From Desulfobacterales bacterium (GTDB taxonomy: Bacteria > Desulfobacterota > Desulfobacteria > Desulfobacterales > Desulfosarcinaceae), in assembly GCA_016218685.1 (NCBI GenBank), contig JACRDD010000028.1, positions 1 to 64,000 on the forward strand: DNA of 64,000 nt, given 5' to 3'. The position numbers were made by a program, and so were the translations under genes. Below the pieces are notes generated by a model, which was not told the DNA's origin, did no database searches, and worked only from the letters and a program-made list of their open reading frames with translations. This document shows, piece after piece, positions 14,767 to 24,344 of the stretch (position 1 is its first letter; every line of letters starts with the position of its first letter).

Positions 14767-16836
14767 ATGACTGAAAAAGGTACGATCCTAGAGCTGGTCA
14801 AGCGCGTCAAAGCGCTGGAGACCGAGCAGGAGAAGACGCACAGGGCCCAAGTTGCGCTCAAGGAGAGCGAGGAGCGTTTTCGGCTCATATCCGAAACCAT
14901 CCATTTCGGGGTCTTCGAGATCGACGACACCGGCAGTTGCCTTTACACCAATACCCGCTATCAGGAGATCTTCGGCATCAGCCTGGTGCAGAGCCTGACC
15001 ACGCCCTGGCATGCCTTCGTGGCCGCCGAGGATCGGACCGCCATCGCCGGCCGCTGGCAAGCGGCCGTCAACGAGCTCAAGTCGTTCTCCGAAGATTGCC
15101 GTATCGGCGACAATCCCGCTAAAACCCGCTGGGTGCATGTGCATGCCTCACCGGTCTTTTCGGATGCCGGCGCCCGTTACACCGGCACCGTGGAAGAGAT
15201 CACCGGCCGCAAGCAGAACGAAGATGAACTCAAAAAGGCCAAGGAAGCGGCCGAAATGGGCAGCCGCGCCAAGAGCCAGTTTCTGGCCAACATGAGCCAT
15301 GAAATCCGCACGCCCATGAACGGCATTATCGGCTTTACCGATATGCTGCTGGAAACCGGGCTCGATGAAGTCCAGGCCGATTACACCAACACCATCAAGC
15401 GCAGTGGCGAAGCGTTGCTGCTGCTGATCAACGACATCCTCGACTTTTCCAAGATCGAGGCCGGCGAGATGGAATTCGAGGCCATCGACTTCGATCCCGA
15501 ACTGCTGGTTTACGATGTGTGCGAGCTGGTGCGGCCCAAGATCGGCACCAAACCCATCGAGCTGGTGTGCAACATCGATGACGATGTGCCGCCCCTGGTC
15601 AAGGGCGATCCGTTGCGCTACCGCCAGGTGATCACCAACCTGTTGGGCAACGCGCCCAAGTTCACCGAGCAAGGTGAAATCTGCGTGCACCTTTCGGTGG
15701 AGGCCCAGACCGAGCATGCGCTGCACCTGCATACCACGATCAGCGACACGGGCATCGGCATTCCCCAGGACAAGCTGGGAGCGGTGTTCGAGGCCTTTCA
15801 GCAGGCCGACAACTCGACCTCGCGCAAATACGGCGGCACCGGCCTGGGCCTGTCCATCTGCAAGACCCTGGCGAATATGATGGGCGGCGATACCTGGGCC
15901 GAAAGCGAAGTGGGCAAAGGCAGCGTCTTTCATTTTACGGCCTGCCTGCAAAAGACCGAGGCCCAGTTGCCGGCCCGGGTGGCGCCCGCCTCGCTGGCCG
16001 GCAAGCGCGTGTTGGTGGCCGACGACCATGCCGGCACGCGCCAGATCCTGGAGCGCATGCTCGCGGCGGCCCAGATGCAGGTGGTCAGTCTCGAGGGCGG
16101 GCGCCTGGTGACGCCGACCCTGATCCAGGCCCAGGCCCAGGGCGCACCCATCGATATCTGCCTGATCGATCTGGGCATGCCCGGCATGAATGGCTATCAG
16201 GTGGCCGAAAGCCTGCGGGGCGCCCTGGAACATCCGCCCTACATGATCGCCCTCTCGTCGGCCCTGGAGCGCGACGCCGCCAAGTGCGAGGCCGCCGGCT
16301 TCGACGGTTTCCAGGCCAAGCCGGTGCGTCGGCCCCGCCTGGTGCAGATGATGGGCCGGCTGCTGGGCGAAGGGGCCAAAGCCAAGCAGGACCCGGGCGA
16401 AAACGTCGGCCGCAAGATGCACACCCAGTATACGGTGCGCGAAGCCTTGAAGCATTCGGTGAGTATTTTGCTGGCCGAAGACAATCCGGTCAACCAGAAG
16501 CTGGCAACCCTCATGCTGGGCAAGGCCGGCTACCAGGTTGAAGTGGCCGTCAACGGCCGCGAGGCCGTGGAGAAGTATTCGGCCGCTCCCGAAAAGTACG
16601 ACCTGATCTTCATGGATGTGCAGATGCCGGAGATGGACGGCCAGGAGGCCTCGCGCAAGTTGCGGGAATTGGGGCATACGGATGTGCCCATCGTGGCCAT
16701 GACCGCCAACGCCATGAAAGGCGACCGCGAAATGTGCCTGGCGGCCGGCATGAACGATTACGTGACCAAACCGATCAAACGCGAACAGGTTTTCGAAATG
16801 ATCGCCAAATATGTCTTAAACAGGAGCGCTGCATGA
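14767..16836 (+). CDS. Hybrid sensor histidine kinase, PAS-HisKA-HATPase-REC-REC
   Basis: 689 residues with no membrane segment, so cytoplasmic. A short coiled coil (about 1-33) leads into a PAS domain (about 34-150). HisKA follows with the phosphoacceptor H178 in [12 protein letters not shown], then HATPase (N-box [11 protein letters not shown]-boxes SDTGIGIP and [10 protein letters not shown]). Two receiver domains follow: the first at about 415-535 ([18 protein letters not shown]), the second at about 570-685 ([30 protein letters not shown]). The N-box carries Pro where Ile or Val is usual. The ATG at 14767 is chosen; a GTG nine codons upstream is possible. It overlaps the Hpt gene by 4 bp, which makes a His-Asp-His phosphorelay from kinase to Hpt likely. 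The signal is unknown. Confidence 0.92.
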   Translation: MTEKGTILELVKRVKALETEQEKTHRAQVALKESEERFRLISETIHFGVFEIDDTGSCLYTNTRYQEIFGISLVQSLTTPWHAFVAAEDRTAIAGRWQAAVNELKSFSEDCRIGDNPAKTRWVHVHASPVFSDAGARYTGTVEEITGRKQNEDELKKAKEAAEMGSRAKSQFLANMSHEIRTPMNGIIGFTDMLLETGLDEVQADYTNTIKRSGEALLLLINDILDFSKIEAGEMEFEAIDFDPELLVYDVCELVRPKIGTKPIELVCNIDDDVPPLVKGDPLRYRQVITNLLGNAPKFTEQGEICVHLSVEAQTEHALHLHTTISDTGIGIPQDKLGAVFEAFQQADNSTSRKYGGTGLGLSICKTLANMMGGDTWAESEVGKGSVFHFTACLQKTEAQLPARVAPASLAGKRVLVADDHAGTRQILERMLAAAQMQVVSLEGGRLVTPTLIQAQAQGAPIDICLIDLGMPGMNGYQVAESLRGALEHPPYMIALSSALERDAAKCEAAGFDGFQAKPVRRPRLVQMMGRLLGEGAKAKQDPGENVGRKMHTQYTVREALKHSVSILLAEDNPVNQKLATLMLGKAGYQVEVAVNGREAVEKYSAAPEKYDLIFMDVQMPEMDGQEASRKLRELGHTDVPIVAMTANAMKGDREMCLAAGMNDYVTKPIKREQVFEMIAKYVLNRSAA

Positions 16837-17150
16837 ACATCAAGGAGTTGTCGGAAAACCTCGGGTTGGAAGAAGACGAGTACCGCGAACTGATCGATCT
16901 TTTCATAGCGTCCGGGGGCGGCGACTTTCAAAAGATCGTGGCGGGCATGGCCGCCGGCGACGCCGACCAGGTCATGCGCGCCGCCCATACCATCAAGGGC
17001 GCCGCCGGCAACTTGGGGCTCGTCGATGTGAGCGCCGCGGCCAAGGTCATCGAAGCGCGGGCCATGAACAACCAGTTGGGCGAACTTGGCGCGGCGGTGC
17101 GGGCGTTGGAAGGCCTGATCAAACAGATCGAGGACGAGGCCGGCGCCTGA
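16833..17150 (+). CDS. Histidine phosphotransfer (Hpt) protein
   Basis: 105 residues, a lone Hpt four-helix bundle. The phosphoacceptor is H52 in RAAHTIKGAAGNLGL, a textbook Hpt motif. It starts on ATG overlapping the stop of the hybrid kinase by 4 bp, so it is the coupled downstream relay for that kinase. The final output regulator is not next to it. The single-domain receiver at 13030-13410 is one candidate recipient (inference). Its stop is one base away from the stop of the convergent MASE3 kinase, leaving no room for a dedicated terminator. Confidence 0.92.
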   Translation: MNIKELSENLGLEEDEYRELIDLFIASGGGDFQKIVAGMAAGDADQVMRAAHTIKGAAGNLGLVDVSAAAKVIEARAMNNQLGELGAAVRALEGLIKQIEDEAGA

Positions 17151-17151
17151 T

Positions 17152-19125
17152 TCAGGCCCCATCCCCCTGGGGTGCGGCCGGCAAGAGAATCCGCACCCGA
17201 GTCCCTCGCCCAGGTTTGGAATCGATACCGATCCAGCCCCCATGATTTTTCACAATCCCATGGACCGCGGCCAAACCCAGGCCGCGACCCATGAATTTGT
17301 CGGTGTAAAAAGGCTCGAAGATCCGCGGCAACATCTGCTCATCGATGCCTCGCCCCGTATCTTCAACTTCCAGGCATAGGTAGCGGCCCGGCTCGAGATC
17401 GACGTATTGCTGGGCTTGGGCGGCATCGATGGTTTCCGATTGCAGGCGCAGATCGATGCGGCCGTCGCCCTCGATGGCTTCGGCACTGTTGCGCACAATC
17501 TCTTCGACCACCATTCGCAGTTGAACGGGATCGGCCCATGTTTGGGGCAGTCCCGCAGGCAAGTCGCAGGCGATCAGGACCCGCGGATGGATCTGCGGTT
17601 TCATCTCCGGCATAATCTTATGGAGAAATTGCGTCAGATCGATACGTTCGGAACGATAGCGGCCGCCGCGCGCATAGGCCAGCAAATACTTGATCAAGGC
17701 GGCGATGCGGTCGCAACTGTTCAGGATATCGGCCAGATCGGCATCCGAAACCGGCTTTTTGCGCATGTTCAACTTTAAAACTTCGACGCGGCCGACGATG
17801 CCCATCAACTTATTGTTGATCTCGTGGGCCATGCCGCCGGCCAATCCGGCCACGGTCTCCATTTTTTGGGCTTCCTGCAGCCGGCCTTGCAAACGTTTGA
17901 ATTCGGTCACATCGGTGATGCTGGTTTGAATGATTTTGAGCCGGCCCTCTTCGAAAATCGGGAACGAGTAGACGATCACGTCGGCCTTCGATCCATCCTT
18001 GCGCCGGACGCTGTATTCGGCACCACCGACGGGCTGCCCTTGCAGAAGTTTATCCATCCTTCGGCGGGCGCGTTCCTGGTCGGATATTTCCAGAAGCAGA
18101 TTCAGGCTGAGCCCCTGGCGGACATCTTCCGTGGTAAAGCCGAAAATCCGAAGGCCGGCCGGATTGATATAGGTCACGCGCTGGTCGGGCGTGATTTCGC
18201 AGATGCCGGTGGGCAGCGTGTAGACCAGGTCGCGGTAGCGCTGACCGCTTTGGGCCAGCTCCCTGAAAAGCAAGGCATAGGGCTTTTGCAAGCCGGTTTC
18301 GATGATCGCCTTGTAGATCAGCCAGAAGGCCCCCAGCTTGAAGAGGTGGCCCACCAGGTTGGAGATGCCGTAGACGCTGATATAAAAGGTGAACATTAGC
18401 TCCGACACGATGGTGAGGAGAATCGAAATCGCCAGTTGGCGAAAAACTACCTCGTCGTAGTACTTCCGTTGATGGGACAGGATCACCAGGCCGAAGACCA
18501 GGATGGCGGAAATGATGTATTCGCCGATCTTCTTGAAAGGGGTCAGCCCCACGCCGTCCACATAGCAGGTCGGGAAGATCGGCCATACGAATACGGCGGC
18601 GATCACCAGCATCAAAATCCCCACGTAGACGCAGACGGTGCGGGCCATGGGGAGTTTGACGTTGACAAACAGCGGCGCCGCCGCAAGGCTAATGCCTTGA
18701 ATAAAACGCGCGGCGATCCATAACTGCGTGGCGCTATCGGCACCGAAACGCGTGAAGATCCCCATCCCTTTGTAGCTTAACGTATGCAGCAGATCGACGG
18801 CGCCGATGGTCAGGAAGGCGGCCCCCAGCAAGATGAGGCTGTTGTTGTGCAAGTTGGCCCGCGTATTCCAGGCGAACATGAAAATGGCAAAGGCGACGAT
18901 GACGCTGAATATTTCCACGAGCACGTGGAACAGCAGGAAACTGTAAAGGTTGGCGTAATAAAGGGCCGCCAGACCCAGCGCGGCGACCGCGATGGCCCCG
19001 GCGTTGGGTACCGAAAGACCGATCTGCTTGAAAAAGAATTGGGCCCCCCATCCATTGCGGGCAGGCCGCGGCGTTGAAGCCCCCGACGCAGGGGTTGCGG
19101 CGTCCTTGGTTTCAACAACGCTCAT
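17152..19125 (-). CDS. Membrane sensor histidine kinase with MASE3, PAS and HATPase domains
   Basis: 657 residues. The N-terminal about 45-290 residues hold seven or eight hydrophobic segments with the MASE3 signature (LILLGAAFLTIGAVDLLHTL and SYKGMGIF), an integral-membrane sensor of unknown ligand. A PAS domain follows (about 300-420: LPTGICEITPDQRVTYINPA), then a HisKA-like helix with the phosphoacceptor His in GLAGGMAHEINNKLMG, and a HATPase domain (NSAEAIEGDG; VEDTGRGI; GRGLGLAAVHGIVKNHGG) of the NtrB/ZraS type. The ATG at 19125 is preferred over a TTG three codons upstream. No response regulator is adjacent. It is convergent with the Hpt gene. The kinase core is intact, so it should be active. 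Confidence 0.9.
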   Translation of the reverse strand: MSVVETKDAATPASGASTPRPARNGWGAQFFFKQIGLSVPNAGAIAVAALGLAALYYANLYSFLLFHVLVEIFSVIVAFAIFMFAWNTRANLHNNSLILLGAAFLTIGAVDLLHTLSYKGMGIFTRFGADSATQLWIAARFIQGISLAAAPLFVNVKLPMARTVCVYVGILMLVIAAVFVWPIFPTCYVDGVGLTPFKKIGEYIISAILVFGLVILSHQRKYYDEVVFRQLAISILLTIVSELMFTFYISVYGISNLVGHLFKLGAFWLIYKAIIETGLQKPYALLFRELAQSGQRYRDLVYTLPTGICEITPDQRVTYINPAGLRIFGFTTEDVRQGLSLNLLLEISDQERARRRMDKLLQGQPVGGAEYSVRRKDGSKADVIVYSFPIFEEGRLKIIQTSITDVTEFKRLQGRLQEAQKMETVAGLAGGMAHEINNKLMGIVGRVEVLKLNMRKKPVSDADLADILNSCDRIAALIKYLLAYARGGRYRSERIDLTQFLHKIMPEMKPQIHPRVLIACDLPAGLPQTWADPVQLRMVVEEIVRNSAEAIEGDGRIDLRLQSETIDAAQAQQYVDLEPGRYLCLEVEDTGRGIDEQMLPRIFEPFYTDKFMGRGLGLAAVHGIVKNHGGWIGIDSKPGRGTRVRILLPAAPQGDGA

Positions 19126-19339
19126 GCGGGTCAACCTCTTTCAACTGGAAGGGTTCATTGGGGCAGGCACCGTCAAGGGGCATATGCGGACTTTCCTCAC
19201 CCTATAGCACTCGGGGGCGATGCGTCAAATTGTATCAAGCCGGTACTGATCATCGATAAAAAGGCAATCGCAAACTTCGGCCGGCAATGATAGGCTGAGG
19301 CCGATCACCGCGCAAACCTTGCTTGCAAAGGATTCTGAT

Positions 19340-20191
19340 GTGTCTGCCCTGCTCGATCTTGGCGACTGGATTCGCGCCACCCTGGCGCGTGGCCTGCATC
19401 TGGATGCCGGCCTGCTGGCGTGCCTGGAGAGCACCTTCGGCACGCCGGACCCCCAAGTGCTGCTGGCCGATATGGAGAGTGGCGAGTCGGCTTCGTTTTT
19501 GGAGCTGATTTTCTTTCCGGACCGGGCGACCAAACACGCCTATGAAGTCCGATGGGGGCTGCACGCTTTCTCGGCTGCGTCGGCGCGGGACCTTGCAGAA
19601 CTATTGGTGCGCGATCCTGTGGCGGCCACGCTGCACATGCCCGGCCGCAACGCGCCCTTGCGCCTGATGATGCCGGACTTTGCCCTGCGCGCCTTTGTGC
19701 AACGCTTGAACATCGCCTGGCAACCGCCCCGGATGCTGCTGGAGGCCCTCGATAGGCACCTCGACGACGTCCATCGGCCGCCGGTGCGCGCCATCCTGCG
19801 TCATGCGCGACTGCCTTGGCAGCCCCAGCAGGTCGAGCTGTTGGATCTCTTCTTATTCAAAACCGCGCCCGCGGCCGATGAATTCGAAAGCGACCTGACC
19901 TTCCTGTGCGGCCTGTTGGAAGAGTTCGCGCCGGATCAGGACCCCTTCGACTTTCTGATGTCCAAAAAGCGCTTTTACTTCCAGGCGCTTTGCAAGGCCC
20001 AGGCCTTCGACCGGCGGCTGCGGGCCGGCAACATGGAAATCCTGATGCTCCAGGGCGCCCGGGCGGCCCACGGCGATGTTGCCCAGTGGCGTTCCTGGAT
20101 GGGCCAGGTGGATCGCATCAGCACGGCCCTGTTCGGCGGCACGCGCTATTTTCAAGAACCCCTGGCGGTTGACCTGCTTTTGGATGAATAG
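19340..20191 (+). CDS. Protein of unknown function upstream of lolA
   Basis: 283 residues, mostly helical, with no signal peptide, membrane segment or domain that I recognise. Conserved-looking stretches are ESGESASFLELIFFPDRATK near residue 50-70, MPDFALRAFVQRLN near 120, and MSKKRFYFQALCKAQAFDRR near 220. It starts at a GTG (19340) with AAAGGA upstream; a TTG seven codons earlier is less likely. It lies 110 bases before lolA on the same strand and may share the transcript. A cytoplasmic role is likely from composition, but I will not guess more. Confidence 0.65.
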   Translation: MSALLDLGDWIRATLARGLHLDAGLLACLESTFGTPDPQVLLADMESGESASFLELIFFPDRATKHAYEVRWGLHAFSAASARDLAELLVRDPVAATLHMPGRNAPLRLMMPDFALRAFVQRLNIAWQPPRMLLEALDRHLDDVHRPPVRAILRHARLPWQPQQVELLDLFLFKTAPAADEFESDLTFLCGLLEEFAPDQDPFDFLMSKKRFYFQALCKAQAFDRRLRAGNMEILMLQGARAAHGDVAQWRSWMGQVDRISTALFGGTRYFQEPLAVDLLLDE

Positions 20192-20301
20192 AACCGGCCC
20201 GGCCCCAAATTGTTTTGCAAAGCCTATTTACAAACCCGCGCTACTTCAATAAAAATGAGGGCCTGGAACACAGGTCGGAGGCTTTCAAGGGAGGAATGGA
20301 T

Positions 20302-21009
20302 ATGGGGAGAGCAAGATCCCTGTTGGTAGGGTTGATCGTTGGAGCCTTGTTTTGGGGAGCCGCGTTGTTGGGAGCTGCGTTCTGGGCGACCCCGCTCTAT
20401 TCGCAGACCGCGGCGGCAGGGCCGGTCACGCTGGATCAAATCCTCGACGGCATCGAGCGGCGCTATGACGGCAAAGGCTTCACGGCCTCCTTTTTTCAGG
20501 AGTCGATCCTCAAGGCCATGCAGATCACCGATACCGCCGAAGGCCGCCTGACGGTCAAGCGGCCGGGCAAGATGCGCTGGGAGTACACCATCCCCGAGAT
20601 CCAGAACATCATTACCGACGGCCGCACCATGTGGATCCACCGTCCGGCCGACAACCAGGTGATGGTGGGCAAGGCCCCCGAATACTTCGGCGGCGGCAAG
20701 GGGGCCGGCTTCCTGTCCGACATCCGGCAGGTGCGCAAGAGCTTCACCATCCAGATGCAGGCCGCCGACAACCCGGACTACTACCGCCTGAAATTGACGC
20801 CGGTCAAACCCACGGCCGAACTGGCTGACATCGTGATTTCGGCGGCCAAGGGCACCTTTCAGATCGACCAGGTGGTGACCCATAATTCCTATGGCGACGA
20901 AACGCGCATCGTCTTGAGCAACTACCAGTTCAACCTCGATCCCAGCGATGGGCAGTTTACCTTCTCCATCCCCAAGGGGACGGATGTGGTCAAGATGGAC
21001 CAGTTTTAA
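20302..21009 (+). CDS. lolA: Outer-membrane lipoprotein carrier protein LolA
   Basis: 235 residues including a signal peptide of about 35 (GLIVGALFWGAALLGAAFWA). LolA is the periplasmic chaperone that carries lipoproteins from the LolCDE transporter to the outer membrane. Typical features are the start of the mature domain with LDQILDGIERRYDGKGFTAS and FFQES, the strand KRPGKMRWEYTIPE, TDGRTMWIHRP, and the late strand RIVLSNYQFN leading to FSIPKGTDVV. The ATG at 20302 has GGAGG seven bases upstream; an ATG six bases earlier would sit directly on the Shine-Dalgarno. It is followed 12 bases later by nadA, so the two are probably cotranscribed. No lolB is nearby, as is usual outside gamma- and betaproteobacteria. 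Confidence 0.85.
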   Translation: MGRARSLLVGLIVGALFWGAALLGAAFWATPLYSQTAAAGPVTLDQILDGIERRYDGKGFTASFFQESILKAMQITDTAEGRLTVKRPGKMRWEYTIPEIQNIITDGRTMWIHRPADNQVMVGKAPEYFGGGKGAGFLSDIRQVRKSFTIQMQAADNPDYYRLKLTPVKPTAELADIVISAAKGTFQIDQVVTHNSYGDETRIVLSNYQFNLDPSDGQFTFSIPKGTDVVKMDQF

Positions 21010-21021
21010 CACGGAGCGAGC

Positions 21022-21951
21022 ATGCGCGACGAACCGACCCAACAGATCGGCAAGCAGATCCAGACCATCAAGGCCCTGGCCAAGCAACGCAACGCCATCA
21101 TTCTGGCCCACAACTACCAGCCGCCCGAGATCCAGGATCTGGCCGATCTGTGCGGCGACTCCCTGGAACTGAGCCGCAAGGCGGCCCAGACCGATGCCGA
21201 AGTGATCGTTTTTTGCGGGGTGCACTTCATGGCCGAAACCGCCTCGATCCTCAGCCCGCATAAAAAGGTGCTGCTGCCGCGACTGGATGCCGGCTGCCTG
21301 ATGGCCGACATGATCACCGCCGAGGCGCTCGAGCACAAGATCCAGAGCCTGCCGCCCATGCCGGTGGTCACCTACGTCAACTCCACGGCCGATGTCAAAG
21401 CGCTCTCCACGGTCTGCTGCACCTCGGCCAACGTGGTCCAGGTGGTCAACAGCCTTTCGGCCGACGAAATGCTGCTCACCCCGGATCGCAACCTGGCCAT
21501 GTACGCCGCGTCACGCACCGGCAAGAAGATCCACATCTGGGAAGGCTACTGCCCCACCCATGAATGGCTCACCCCCGCGGATGTGGCCGATGCCCGGGCC
21601 GCCCATCCCGAAGCGGTCTTCGTGGCCCACCCCGAATGCCGCCCGGAGATCCTGCAACTGGCCGATGTCATCGCCAGCACCTCGGGCATGTTGCGCCACG
21701 TGGCCCAGGCCAGGGAGCGGGAGTTCATCATCGGCACGGAGCAGGGGCTGCTCTACCCCTTGCAAAAAGCCAATCCCGACAAGCACTTCTACCCGGCCTC
21801 CAAGAAGATGATCTGTAAGAACATGAAGAAAATCGGGCTGGACGATGTGCACCGCTGCCTTACGAACCTGAGCAACGAAGTCAAGGTGCCCGAGTCGATC
21901 CGCTTGCCGGCCCTCAAGGCCGTGGAGCAGATGATCGCCCTGAAGATATGA
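21022..21951 (+). CDS. nadA: Quinolinate synthase NadA
   Basis: 309 residues, the size of the compact NadA form. It condenses iminoaspartate with dihydroxyacetone phosphate to make quinolinate for NAD synthesis, using a [4Fe-4S] cluster. Visible signatures are AIILAHNYQPPEIQDLADL, DSLELSRKAA, IVFCGVHFMAETASIL, DAGCLMADM (cluster Cys), VTYVNSTADVKALSTVCCTSAN (in two parts), WEGYCPTHEW, HPEC and STSGMLRH, and MKKIGLDDVH near the end. All three expected cluster cysteines can be placed. It lies between lolA (12-base gap) and the phosphatidyltransferase gene (4-bp overlap). nadB and nadC are not in the window. Confidence 0.97.
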   Translation: MRDEPTQQIGKQIQTIKALAKQRNAIILAHNYQPPEIQDLADLCGDSLELSRKAAQTDAEVIVFCGVHFMAETASILSPHKKVLLPRLDAGCLMADMITAEALEHKIQSLPPMPVVTYVNSTADVKALSTVCCTSANVVQVVNSLSADEMLLTPDRNLAMYAASRTGKKIHIWEGYCPTHEWLTPADVADARAAHPEAVFVAHPECRPEILQLADVIASTSGMLRHVAQAREREFIIGTEQGLLYPLQKANPDKHFYPASKKMICKNMKKIGLDDVHRCLTNLSNEVKVPESIRLPALKAVEQMIALKI

Positions 21952-23465
21952 AGCCCGCTGGGGCCGACCCCAAAAAGGATCATGAACCTATGCCCGCTGC
22001 GCCTCAATTATCCGCCCGTCTGGCCGCGCTTCTGGTCTACAGCCGGCCCGTGCTTGTCTTCGGTGGCATGGTGTGCGCCGTGGCCGTCATGTGGCGCTGG
22101 GAGCCGGTCCTTTATACACTCGGTCTATGTCTTTTGTTGGTCTCCATGACCTTCGACCTGGTGGATGGCTGGTTCGCGGCCCGCTTCCGGCCCAATGCGC
22201 CCCTGGCCCACCTGGCCGACCGCCTGATGGACAAGCTGGTCTATTCGATCATTTTTCCCGTGATCGCCGTGGGCACCATGTGGCGCCTGGTGGCTTCGAG
22301 TTCGGACCCGACTCATGCCCAACTGCTGCACGCCATATTCGTACTACTGTTATGTGTCACGGTACTCGTCAGGGATAATTTCGCGGCTTTCATGCGTGGA
22401 TTCGCCGTGCGCCAGGGGGTGGAGCCCGAGTCGGTGGAGTTCAACCGGCTGCGCACCATCGTGGCCGCGCCGGTGAGCGCACTGCTCTACGCCCACGCCT
22501 TTCACGTGCCCGAGAGCCCCTCGTCGTGGATCTATTTCTGGACCACCTGGATGGGCACCCTGCCGCTGCGCTACCTGTTCTTCGTGGAGATCCTTTTTCT
22601 GGTGATCAACTTCGGCTCCATCGCGGCCTACTGCCGCAAATACGGCACGGTCTGCCTGGACGAGTTGTGCTTTGGCGATCAACTGCTGCGGCGCCGGATT
22701 CTGTCGGTGCTGCCCAATGCCCTGACCGTCATGAACGCGGTGATGGGGCTCATCGCCGTTTTTTTCGCCTACCAGGGCCGGCTGCGGGAGTCCTACCTGA
22801 TGGTCATCGGCGCCGCCACTTTCGACAAGCTGGACGGCGCCGTGGCCCGGCGCCTGGGCCTGACCGAACCGCTGCCCAATGCGCCGCCCCAGAGAAAAAT
22901 CAACCTGGGCAACCTCATGGACGACTTTGCCGACGGCCTGAGCTTTTGCATCGTGCCGGGCTGGATCTTCTACATCACCCTGGCGCATCTGACCCCGGCC
23001 GGTTTTGCGGCCGCCCTGCCGGTGGGCTGGATCGCCATCTTCTATTCGGTCATGGGGATCGGCCGGTTGACCTATTTCACCCTGGACAAGAATCCCATTC
23101 CCGGCTTCTTCAAGGGGCTGCCGTCGCCGGCGGCCGCCTTGCTGGTGCTGGCGCCCCTGGTGATCCTGGATCAAGGCGCCGATTACGCGCCGGCCTGGAT
23201 CGCTTTCTGGAGCTGGTTCGCCGTCGGCACCATGCTCCTCGGCGCCGTCACCATGAACATCTATCCGATCCATTTCATCCACATGGGCCGGGCCATGAGC
23301 CGCAACGCCTGGCTGGGCCGGCTGGCGTTCTTCCTGATTGTCGGGGGGCTCTTTACGCCCTTCTTCGGATACATCTGCCTCATCTGCATGGTTCTTTATC
23401 TCTTTTCGCCCCTGATGACCGGCAAGATCCGTCCGGAAGTAGCGGCCCAGGAAAGGCGCATCTAG
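21948..23465 (+). CDS. Tandem CDP-alcohol phosphatidyltransferase, PssA-like second half
   Basis: 505 residues, about twice the usual length. Two CDP-alcohol transferase units are visible. The first (about 20-200) has FDLVDGWFAARF and LADRLMD but lacks the conserved Gly between the two halves of the motif. The second (about 245-500) has a full motif, FDKLDGAVARRL then NLGNLMDDFADGLSF, preceded by LPNALTVMNAVMGL and followed by GFFKGLPSPAAA, both PssA-like. It is an integral membrane protein with roughly 12 hydrophobic segments. The likely reaction of the second unit is CDP-diacylglycerol plus an alcohol such as serine to phospholipid. The start is uncertain: the ATG overlapping the nadA stop by 4 bp, or the ATG at 21990 with AAAAAGGA upstream. 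Confidence 0.85.
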   Translation: MKPAGADPKKDHEPMPAAPQLSARLAALLVYSRPVLVFGGMVCAVAVMWRWEPVLYTLGLCLLLVSMTFDLVDGWFAARFRPNAPLAHLADRLMDKLVYSIIFPVIAVGTMWRLVASSSDPTHAQLLHAIFVLLLCVTVLVRDNFAAFMRGFAVRQGVEPESVEFNRLRTIVAAPVSALLYAHAFHVPESPSSWIYFWTTWMGTLPLRYLFFVEILFLVINFGSIAAYCRKYGTVCLDELCFGDQLLRRRILSVLPNALTVMNAVMGLIAVFFAYQGRLRESYLMVIGAATFDKLDGAVARRLGLTEPLPNAPPQRKINLGNLMDDFADGLSFCIVPGWIFYITLAHLTPAGFAAALPVGWIAIFYSVMGIGRLTYFTLDKNPIPGFFKGLPSPAAALLVLAPLVILDQGADYAPAWIAFWSWFAVGTMLLGAVTMNIYPIHFIHMGRAMSRNAWLGRLAFFLIVGGLFTPFFGYICLICMVLYLFSPLMTGKIRPEVAAQERRI

Positions 23466-23479
23466 CCCGATTTCAATCC

Positions 23480-23509
23480 TTGACAGCGGCGGTTCTTACC
23501 CATTATAGG
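23480..23509 (+). promoter_or_regulatory. Sigma70-type promoter upstream of ychJ
   Basis: TTGACA (23480-23485), 18 bases, then TATAGG (23504-23509); the shift TTATAG gives 17. It lies in the 114-base gap after the phosphatidyltransferase gene and 71 bases before the ychJ ATG. Confidence 0.5.
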
Positions 23510-23579
23510 CGATGGCCGGAAGCGGGCGTCCCACCCAAGATCCCGGACCCGGTACCATATATCGAATAGGAGTGACGCT

Positions 23580-24068
23580 ATGGAATCATGCCCCTGCGGC
23601 AGCGGCCAACCGTATAGTGATTGTTGCCAACCCTTGATTCAGGGCACCCGCCCCGCACTCACGGCCGAGGCCTTGATGCGTTCGCGCTACAGCGCCCATG
23701 TGAAATCCGAGGTGGATTATATCTACGAGACGACCCACATCTCCCAGCGCCGCCAGGTCAACAAGGAGAGCGTCGCCGCCTGGTGCAAGAATGCCGAGTG
23801 GCTGGGGTTCGAGCTGGTGGAGGCCCAGGACGGCGGGCCGGACGACGAGACGGGCACGGTGCAGTTTGTGGCCCGGTACCGGGAAAACGGTAAAGCCGTA
23901 GATCATTGCGAAGTGGCCGAATTCAAGCGCAGCGAGGGCCGCTGGTATTTCCTCGACGGCAAGGCCCCCAAGACCGTGCAGTTTGTGCGCCAGGGACCTA
24001 AGGTCGGCCGCAACGATCCTTGCTCCTGCGGCAGCGGCAAGAAGTATAAGAAGTGCTGCGGGGCTTGA
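23580..24068 (+). CDS. ychJ: YchJ-family protein with two SEC-C zinc motifs
   Basis: 162 residues. SEC-C motifs (zinc-binding, as at the SecA C-terminus) occur at both ends: [13 protein letters not shown] at residues 4-16 and [13 protein letters not shown] near 148-160, enclosing the NTF2-like UPF0225 fold ([20 protein letters not shown]). This matches the YchJ family, of unproven function. AGGAGTG precedes the ATG at 23580. It is preceded by its own promoter and is convergent with the moaD-like gene 30 bases away. Confidence 0.9.
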   Translation: MESCPCGSGQPYSDCCQPLIQGTRPALTAEALMRSRYSAHVKSEVDYIYETTHISQRRQVNKESVAAWCKNAEWLGFELVEAQDGGPDDETGTVQFVARYRENGKAVDHCEVAEFKRSEGRWYFLDGKAPKTVQFVRQGPKVGRNDPCSCGSGKKYKKCCGA

Positions 24069-24098
24069 ACGCCCGCTTAACCGCTCCGGCCCCCATTT

Positions 24099-24341
24099 TC
24101 ATCCGCCATGGGCCACGGGAAAGATGCGCAGGGTGGCGCCGTCTTCCACTGGATCGTCGGGCCGGGCCACCCGGCCGGCCATGGCAACGACCACATCCTC
24201 TTCGGCTGCAATCCCCAGGCACGTGGTAAGATCGTTGATGCAGGCTCCCCGGGCGAGTTCCAGGGTCAATCCCTTTTCAGGATCGTATCCGGGAACCCGC
24301 CAGGGCAGGGAACCGTAAAGTTTGATGGTGACGTTGAGCAT
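24099..24341 (-). CDS. MoaD/ThiS-type ubiquitin-like sulfur carrier
   Basis: 80 residues with a beta-grasp fold pattern (LNVTIKLYGSLP; GATLRIFPVAHGG) ending in the double glycine that is activated and thiocarboxylated in MoaD and ThiS. It sits three bases downstream of the aldehyde ferredoxin oxidoreductase gene. MoaD paralogues placed next to AOR-family tungsten enzymes are a known association and may serve in tungstopterin supply for that enzyme (inference). No moaE or thiazole genes are close, which argues against ThiS. Confidence 0.8.
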   Translation of the reverse strand: MLNVTIKLYGSLPWRVPGYDPEKGLTLELARGACINDLTTCLGIAAEEDVVVAMAGRVARPDDPVEDGATLRIFPVAHGG

Positions 24342-24344
24342 GCG

